Source: Phytohabitans aurantiacus (GTDB lineage Bacteria > Actinomycetota > Actinomycetes > Mycobacteriales > Micromonosporaceae). Taken from it: 64,000 nt of DNA. The notes beneath the pieces were generated by a model. That model was not told the origin of the DNA and ran no database searches. It was given only the letters and a program-made list of their open reading frames with translations. The position numbers were made by a program, and so were the translations under genes. Positions 58,121 through 64,000 of the stretch are shown piece by piece; position 1 is the first letter of the stretch; the number at the start of each line of letters is the position of its first letter. Location: positions 487,743 to 551,742 of the forward strand of contig NZ_BSDI01000001.1 in assembly GCF_027923225.1 (NCBI RefSeq), read 5' to 3'.

Positions 58121-59322
58121 GGCATCGCGTGGCGGAGGTTCACCAAGCCGGGGACCTGTGTGCGGGACACGACCTCGCCCGTCTGTGGATTGTGGGCGGT
58201 CACCTCGCCGTCCTGCCCGACATACACGCGGCCGTCGCCGACGAGCGCGAGCCCGCGCACCTCCGAGCCGGTGGACCAGCGCACCGGCTTGTCGCTCGAC
58301 GGCGCCACCAGCACCTTCCGGCCCGCGCCCACCACCAGGCGGCGCCCGTCGGCGGTCAGGGCAGCGGCAGCGGTGCCGCCGTCGAGAGGCGCGGGCAGGT
58401 TTCCGGTACTGGTCACCGTCAGCCCGGAGGGGTCGATTTCCGCGTACGCCGACGTCGTGGTGTCGACCACCGTCAGGCGGCTGCCGTCGGCGCTGAGCGC
58501 GATGGCGTGCCCGGCCGCGGCCCGCGATCCGAAGGGCTCCGGCAGGTCGACGCAGTACGCCCAGCGCTCGGTGAGGTGCAACGTGTGCACGAACGCGTGG
58601 ACGTGCGGTGCGTCATCCCGAGCGCCGGCTACCAGCTCGCGGGTGTGCAGATGGTCAGGCTGGTGCGTGTAGAGCGTGAAGAGCTGCCGCCGCCGCGGGT
58701 CGTACACCGCCTGCCGCCCTTCGCCGCGCATCTCCTCCTCGGCACCGGCGGGTACGGCCGACTTGAGGCGGGTCAATAGCGGCTGCAGCGCCTTCGCCCG
58801 CAGGTCGATCTGGCGCACCCGGTACCGGTCGGGTCGCGCCGGCGGCAGGTAGTCGAGGACGAACAGGAAGGTGCCCGACGCGTCGAACGCCTCGGGTTCG
58901 AGGTACCCGGGCAGTTCGAGGCGGACCCGCTCGCCGCTGCTGTCGGCGACCACGAGGGTGGTGCTGCTGCGCGGGCGGGACGGGTTGGTGAGCGCGAGCA
59001 GGCGCCCGTCCGGTGAGAGCACGCGGGCGTCGAGCCGGTCCTTGAGCGTGCCGCCGGTGACCTGTACGCCGTCGGGCAGGCGATGCGTCGACAGCGTCGT
59101 ACCGGTGCCGGTCCAGCCGGCGCGGGCGAGCTGCGACCAGTCGGCGGTCACCACGGAGGGCGCCGCGGGCACGGTGGTGCGTCCGGTGGCGGCATCCACG
59201 ACGGACAGTCCCGCCTCGGTCTCCACGAAGAGCTGGTCGCCCCGGCGGGCTGGCGTTTGTTTCGCGGTACAGCCGGCGAGGCCCGCCACAGTGAGGGCTA
59301 GTACAGCGCGTCGCGACATCAT
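58117..59322 (-). CDS. Tat lipoprotein with a beta-propeller-like domain
   Basis: 401 residues from the ATG at 59322 (MMSRRAVLALTVAGLAGC; lipobox LAGC, Cys18). After it, repeated blade-like units: LFVETEAGLSVVDAATG, VLSPDGRLLALTN, LVVADSSGERV, AIALSADGSRLTVVD, ALTADGRRLVVGA and GRVYVGQDGEVTAHNPQTG. This resembles a seven-blade propeller of the YVTN/PQQ type. It is a surface binding protein, perhaps for a ligand of the neighbour. An in-frame ATG directly inside (59319) is an alternative start. Confidence 0.75.
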   Translation of the reverse strand: MMSRRAVLALTVAGLAGCTAKQTPARRGDQLFVETEAGLSVVDAATGRTTVPAAPSVVTADWSQLARAGWTGTGTTLSTHRLPDGVQVTGGTLKDRLDARVLSPDGRLLALTNPSRPRSSTTLVVADSSGERVRLELPGYLEPEAFDASGTFLFVLDYLPPARPDRYRVRQIDLRAKALQPLLTRLKSAVPAGAEEEMRGEGRQAVYDPRRRQLFTLYTHQPDHLHTRELVAGARDDAPHVHAFVHTLHLTERWAYCVDLPEPFGSRAAAGHAIALSADGSRLTVVDTTTSAYAEIDPSGLTVTSTGNLPAPLDGGTAAAALTADGRRLVVGAGRKVLVAPSSDKPVRWSTGSEVRGLALVGDGRVYVGQDGEVTAHNPQTGEVVSRTQVPGLVNLRHAMP

Positions 59323-59378
59323 GACCGGGAAGAGCCTTACCCACCCGCGGTGGTTCCACAGCGGTACCGTGCCGCCTC

Positions 59379-59927
59379 GTGGGACAGGCATGGCGGGACT
59401 GGGGTGGTGTGATCGGCGTCTCGGCCTGTGCGCTGCCGATCGTGGTGGCGCTGGTCGTGGCGCTGTCGAGGTGGCGACAGAAGCGCGGGGTGCCGGCTCG
59501 CGTCGCCTGGTGGCGCAGCGCCGCCGAGATCGGTGCCGTCGCGGGCACGCTGCCCTGGATCTGGATGATCCTGACGCCCGGCGAGGGGCCGCGCCAGGTG
59601 CACCTCGTTCCCCTGCGAGACCTGGCGGCACAGGCGGCGGGCGACCCCGGCACGGCGGTGGCTCAGGTGGGCGGGAACCTGCTGGTGTTCGCCGCGCTGG
59701 GCTTCTTCGCCCCGATACGGGTGGCCGCGCTCGCCAGCCCGCTCCGGCTGGCGGTTCTCGGTGCCGCCGGATCGATAGTGGCGGAGGTCACTCAGTACGC
59801 CCTCGATCTTGGCCGGGTGTCCTCAGTGGACGACGTGCTGGTCAACGCTCTCGGTGCGATGTTGGCGGGTCTCGCGTCCCGCCGGTGGTGGCAGGATGAT
59901 GTGACACGCCCGTTATGTACGAGTTGA
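59379..59927 (+). CDS. VanZ-like membrane protein
   Basis: 182 residues, about four to five helices. The VanZ core is visible: GNLLVFAALGFFAPIRV then EVTQYALDLGRVSSVDDVLVNALGAMLAG, with the conserved Asp/Asn near the last helix. VanZ homologues give teicoplanin or lipoglycopeptide resistance in enterococci, but many actinobacterial ones have unknown roles. The start is GTG at 59379. A TetR gene follows 20 bases after the stop. Confidence 0.78.
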   Translation: MGQAWRDWGGVIGVSACALPIVVALVVALSRWRQKRGVPARVAWWRSAAEIGAVAGTLPWIWMILTPGEGPRQVHLVPLRDLAAQAAGDPGTAVAQVGGNLLVFAALGFFAPIRVAALASPLRLAVLGAAGSIVAEVTQYALDLGRVSSVDDVLVNALGAMLAGLASRRWWQDDVTRPLCTS

Positions 59928-59947
59928 CAGTTGGTTACGCTGACCAG

Positions 59948-60544
59948 GTGACGGTGGAGCAACAGCAGACGACGCCGGTAGTGCCCCGCAGGCGCACCAG
60001 GCGCGACGAAATCATCGAGATCGCCGTGGGCCTTTTCGCTGCTCGCGGCTATCACGGTGTGTCCATGGACGACATCGGCTCGGCGGCCGGCGTGACCGGT
60101 CCCGCGCTCTACCATCACTTCGCCGGCAAAGAAGCGATGCTCGTCGCCGCTCTGATCCCGGTCAGCGAGGGCCTGCTCGAGGGCGGCCGGAGCCGGGTCT
60201 CCCAGCACGACAGCAACGCCCAGGCCGCGCTGGGGTCGCTCATCGACTTTCACGTCGAGTTCGCGCTCGCCAATCCTGCCGTGATCGCGTTGCACCTGCA
60301 CGAGCTCGACCGGCTGCCGGAAGAGCCGCGCCGGCAGATCCGTCGCCTCCAGCGCCTCTACGTGGAGGAGTGGGTCAACGTGCTCACCGCCCTGCGGCCC
60401 GAGCTGTCGGCGGGGGAAGCGCGAGTACTGGCGCACGCGGCCTTCGGCCTCATGAACTCGACGCCGTTCCTGGGTGGCGAGGTCGACCGGGAGCGCCGGG
60501 CCGGGCTGCTGCGCGCGGCGACACTCGCGGCGCTGATCGGCTGA
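59948..60544 (+). CDS. TetR family transcriptional regulator
   Basis: 198 residues. The HTH is clear: RRDEIIEIAVGLFAARGYHGVSMDDIGSAAGVTGPALYHHFAGKE. The remainder is an all-helical ligand domain (IDFHVEFALANPAVIALHLHELDRL). The start GTG at 59948 is not strongly supported; an ATG at 59915 is possible. It is followed 10 bases later by the biotin carboxylase gene, so it probably controls acyl-CoA carboxylase in response to an acyl-CoA ligand. Confidence 0.86.
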   Translation: MTVEQQQTTPVVPRRRTRRDEIIEIAVGLFAARGYHGVSMDDIGSAAGVTGPALYHHFAGKEAMLVAALIPVSEGLLEGGRSRVSQHDSNAQAALGSLIDFHVEFALANPAVIALHLHELDRLPEEPRRQIRRLQRLYVEEWVNVLTALRPELSAGEARVLAHAAFGLMNSTPFLGGEVDRERRAGLLRAATLAALIG

Positions 60545-60554
60545 CGGAAGCTCG

Positions 60555-61892
<1,338 letters not shown>

Positions 61893-62039
61893 CAAGTCTT
61901 CCAGGAATTCAGGCAAGTTCTCCTGATATTGGCGTGACCCTCGGTGGGTCGTCTCGTTACCAATTACGAGTGGCGGTCAAAGCGGGCGAATAACCCGAAC
62001 CGCCACCACGAACGAGCCGATACGACGGAGAGGCGAACC

Positions 62040-63170
62040 ATGACGCGGTCGGAGGTCGAGCGCACGCAGCGCACGTCCGCGACGCGTTTTGGGCTTCGCG
62101 TGCTCGTCGTCGGCGGTTTCGCGGGAGCGGCCTGGCTGCTCTCCGCTGCCTCGGCCCACGCCGCGGAGGCGAACCTGCCCGCTGAGGACGCACCCACCGA
62201 GATGTCCGTGGTGTCGTCGCTCGTCAGCGGCTCCGGCAACGGAGCGGACGAGCGGTCCTCCCTGGTCACGCCGTTGACGGACACCCTTGACCCGGCGCTG
62301 TCGCCGGTCACCGGGGTCGCGTCGGCGGTCACCGGCGGTGCCCTTCCCTCCGCGTCCCGGGCGAGCGCCGTGGTGCTGCCCAGCACCACGGTCACGTCCA
62401 CGACCCCGCTGCGTTCGGCATCCGCCGGCGCGGCCGGGCAGGACGCCGGCGCGGCGTCCGGCAACGCGGCGAGCGCTCCGGCGCGCGCTGCCACGCCGGC
62501 GTCCGCGCCCCAGACCGGGGCCGCTACCGGCGGTGGAGTCCTCAGTGGACTCGCCGGCGCTCTGGTCGGCCCATCGGGCCTGCTCAGCCCCGTGACTCGG
62601 GTGGTCAACCCGGTCGTCGCACCGTTGACCGGAACCCTGCGTCCGGTCACCGGCGTGCTGCTCAACGCGGCGCAACCGGTGACCTCGACGCTCGGTTCCG
62701 TGACTCGGACGGCGACCGGCGCGCTCACCCGGTCAGGGGGACAGCGGACCCAACTGCCGGCGCCTGCCGGCGCACCCGTCTCCGATACCGCCGCGGCAAC
62801 CGTCGTGACTGGTACGCAGACGCCGGTCTTCGGGCCGCGCAAGCAAGACGGGTACAGCGGCAGCACCAGCACAACCTCCGTGCACCGGTACGAAGCCGGT
62901 ACGGAGCACAGCGCGACCGGTACGCCGGAACCGCGCACGGGCAGCGGCAACCTGCCTGACCGGCCGTACCCGGCGCCATTGCGCGGGTACATCGGAGCCG
63001 GTGCCGGAACCCCGGCCAGCGGCTTGGGTTCCCACATGGAGGGCGGCGCGTTCGCTGTCGTCCCCAGCTCGGTCGTGCAGCGCGCGGTGGCGACCCACCG
63101 GATGCCCGTCACGACCGACGTCGAGGCGCGGCGTAACGACGCCGAGGCCCCGACCGTCTCACCTGACTAG
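62040..63170 (+). CDS. Secreted repeat-rich protein, function unknown
   Basis: 376 residues, start ATG at 62040 with GGAGAGG 6 bases upstream. A signal peptide (FGLRVLVVGGFAGAAWLLSAASAHA, cleaved near AHA-AE) is followed by low-complexity Thr/Ala/Ser/Val/Gly/Pro sequence. A PVTG-type motif recurs at about 10- to 15-residue spacing (LSPVTGVASAVTGG, LSPVTRVVNPVVAPLTGTL, RPVTGVLLNAAQPVTSTLG). The tail holds few charged residues until the last 60. No enzyme motif. It precedes the chaplin-like gene, so a hyphal-surface role is plausible. Confidence 0.7.
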   Translation: MTRSEVERTQRTSATRFGLRVLVVGGFAGAAWLLSAASAHAAEANLPAEDAPTEMSVVSSLVSGSGNGADERSSLVTPLTDTLDPALSPVTGVASAVTGGALPSASRASAVVLPSTTVTSTTPLRSASAGAAGQDAGAASGNAASAPARAATPASAPQTGAATGGGVLSGLAGALVGPSGLLSPVTRVVNPVVAPLTGTLRPVTGVLLNAAQPVTSTLGSVTRTATGALTRSGGQRTQLPAPAGAPVSDTAAATVVTGTQTPVFGPRKQDGYSGSTSTTSVHRYEAGTEHSATGTPEPRTGSGNLPDRPYPAPLRGYIGAGAGTPASGLGSHMEGGAFAVVPSSVVQRAVATHRMPVTTDVEARRNDAEAPTVSPD

Positions 63171-63177
63171 TGATGGC

Positions 63178-63203
63178 CGTGCCGACCGGTCGGGTCGGGC
63201 ACG
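63178..63203 (+). terminator. Possible terminator of the secreted repeat protein
   Basis: CGTGCCGACC (63178-63187) pairs with GGTCGGGCACG (63193-63203) with a single bulged base. It begins 8 bases after the stop. No clear T-run. The rest of the 242-base gap is moderately AT-rich and leads to the chaplin-like gene. Confidence 0.4.
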
Positions 63204-63412
63204 TGTGCCGCTCCGTCGGTCAGAGGCAGATTCCAGGCGACCGCTCTTACTAGCGGTGAATCTCGTCCACACCATCACGCGCAAAAACCGGGCGCATTAA
63301 AGCCAGGGTGCAACGCGCCCAAATTCAGCTCAAAAAGCAAATCCAAACGCACCCTGACAATCGAATAATCAGTTCCTTATTCAGCCATTTAGCGAAAGGC
63401 AATTTCTTCATC

Positions 63413-64000
63413 ATGAAGACTTGGGTTCGCAAGACGCTCAGCGTCGGTGTTCTGGCCGCAGGTGCCCTTCTGTTCGCACCGGCCGCCGCTCAGGCCGAGA
63501 TCAGCCAGATCTCCGTCGGCAACGACGGCGTCCTCAACGGCAACCAGGCAGCGGTGCCGATCCAGGTGCCCGTCAACGTCTGTGGCAACGGGGTCGGCGC
63601 GGTCATCGGCGTCGGCGTCGGCGTGAACGGCATCTGCGCCAACGGTGCCGCGCACGACGTCAACGACGACGACAAGGGCAAGGGCAAGCACAAGTACAAG
63701 GAGTCCTCGCGCGAAGAGGGCGCCACCCAGTTCTCCTGGGACAACGACGGCGTGCTGAACGGCAACCAGGCGTACGTGCCCGTCCAGATCCCCGTGAACG
63801 TCTGCGGCAACGGCGTGGGCGCGGTCATCGGCGTCGGCGTCGGCCTCAGCGGGGCGTGCGTCAACGGTGCGGCTCACGACGTCGAGGAGTCGGCCCGTGC
63901 CGAGTCGTCGCGTACCGAGGGCGCGCTGCAGTTCTCGGGCGACAACGACGGTGTGCTGAACGGCAACCAGATCTACGTGCCGATCCAGGTGCCGATCAAC
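63413..64000 (+). CDS. Chaplin-like secreted repeat protein, truncated by the window edge
   Basis: 196 codons visible, no stop. A signal peptide ends in AAAQA-E (cleavage after Ala28). Three copies of a chaplin-type unit follow: NDGVLNGNQ, a hydrophobic VPIQVPVNVCGNGVGAVIGVG, then a second Cys (IC or AC) and NGAAHDV. Copies begin at residues 37, 111 and 178 (third incomplete). Between them are charged spacers, Lys-rich (KGKGKHKYK) and Glu/Arg/Ser-rich. Two cysteines per unit recall the chaplins of Streptomyces, hydrophobic amyloid-forming surface proteins of aerial hyphae. The start ATG at 63413 follows AAAGG. The spacer-joined multi-unit layout is unusual. Confidence 0.85.
   Translation, partial: MKTWVRKTLSVGVLAAGALLFAPAAAQAEISQISVGNDGVLNGNQAAVPIQVPVNVCGNGVGAVIGVGVGVNGICANGAAHDVNDDDKGKGKHKYKESSREEGATQFSWDNDGVLNGNQAYVPVQIPVNVCGNGVGAVIGVGVGLSGACVNGAAHDVEESARAESSRTEGALQFSGDNDGVLNGNQIYVPIQVPIN

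Noticed and set aside
62040..63170. A chaplin or sortase-anchored identity for the PVTG-repeat protein
   Set aside because: No paired cysteines, no chaplin unit and no LPXTG signal are visible.
63413..64000. A CRISPR-like array at the right edge because of repeated units
   Set aside because: The repeats are coding, in frame, of ~200 bases spacing and encode chaplin-type units; no short uniform repeats or spacers exist.

Overview
The window is about 64 kb of high-GC actinobacterial chromosome centred on the replication origin. Gene order around dnaA (rpmH at 36.0 kb, dnaA, dnaN, gnd, recF, a DUF721 gene, gyrB, gyrA, a DUF3566 gene, tRNA-Ile, tRNA-Ala), GC-biased codon use, chaplin-like surface genes and the 6-phosphogluconate dehydrogenase between dnaN and recF point to a filamentous actinomycete. 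The family Micromonosporaceae is the best guess; no species can be named from sequence alone.

Layout. 1-1.3 kb: the rpsF-ssb-rpsR-rplI operon (minus strand, rplI cut by the window edge). 1.4-17.9 kb: a mixed stretch with a secreted protein, endonuclease IV, two membrane glycosyltransferase-like proteins, a class A penicillin-binding protein, a DUF5318 protein, a PadR regulator coupled to inositol-phosphate synthase, an alkyltransferase, the CCA-adding enzyme and the lipid II flippase MurJ. 17.9-29.9 kb: a HerA-like ATPase, then a pseudokinase, an ECF sigma factor with its partner membrane protein, thioredoxin reductase, thioredoxin, a CwlM-type amidase homologue, a GNAT protein, an aminotransferase and a D-Ala-D-Ala ligase-like protein. 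This block follows the mycobacterial order (mviN, sigM, anti-sigma, trxB2, trxC, cwlM), but the MurJ/pseudokinase fusion of mycobacteria is two genes here.

29.9-36.0 kb is the minus-strand segregation and membrane-insertion cluster (parB, parA, rsmG, jag/khpB, yidC, yidD, rnpA, rpmH), with overlaps that suggest translational coupling at several junctions. It carries four exact 14-bp parS sites, two of them inside parA. The oriC proper lies at 38.28-38.79 kb between dnaA and dnaN; four further DnaA boxes precede dnaA, and smaller DnaA-box groups lie at 18.0, 29.9 and 46.85 kb.

50.8-64 kb is accessory: an alpha/beta hydrolase with a palindromic operator, a membrane-anchored Hsp70-like protein, a stand-alone YbaK editing domain beside prolyl-tRNA synthetase, a GDSL hydrolase, two convergent genes for lipobox proteins with twin arginines (a PLP enzyme and a propeller-like protein), a VanZ-like protein, a TetR regulator followed by biotin carboxylase, and at the edge two secreted proteins, one made of chaplin-like repeats and truncated by the window.

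Working together, the core encodes replication initiation (DnaA, DnaN, RecF, gyrase), chromosome segregation (ParAB/parS), cell-wall precursor export and control (MurJ, pseudokinase, CwlM, PBP), redox homeostasis (thioredoxin system behind a SigR-type promoter) and Sec/YidC membrane insertion. The most unusual signals are non-coding: parS and DnaA boxes written into coding sequence, an 11-bp phased array in oriC, a perfect PadR palindrome, and two long perfect inverted repeats between genes.
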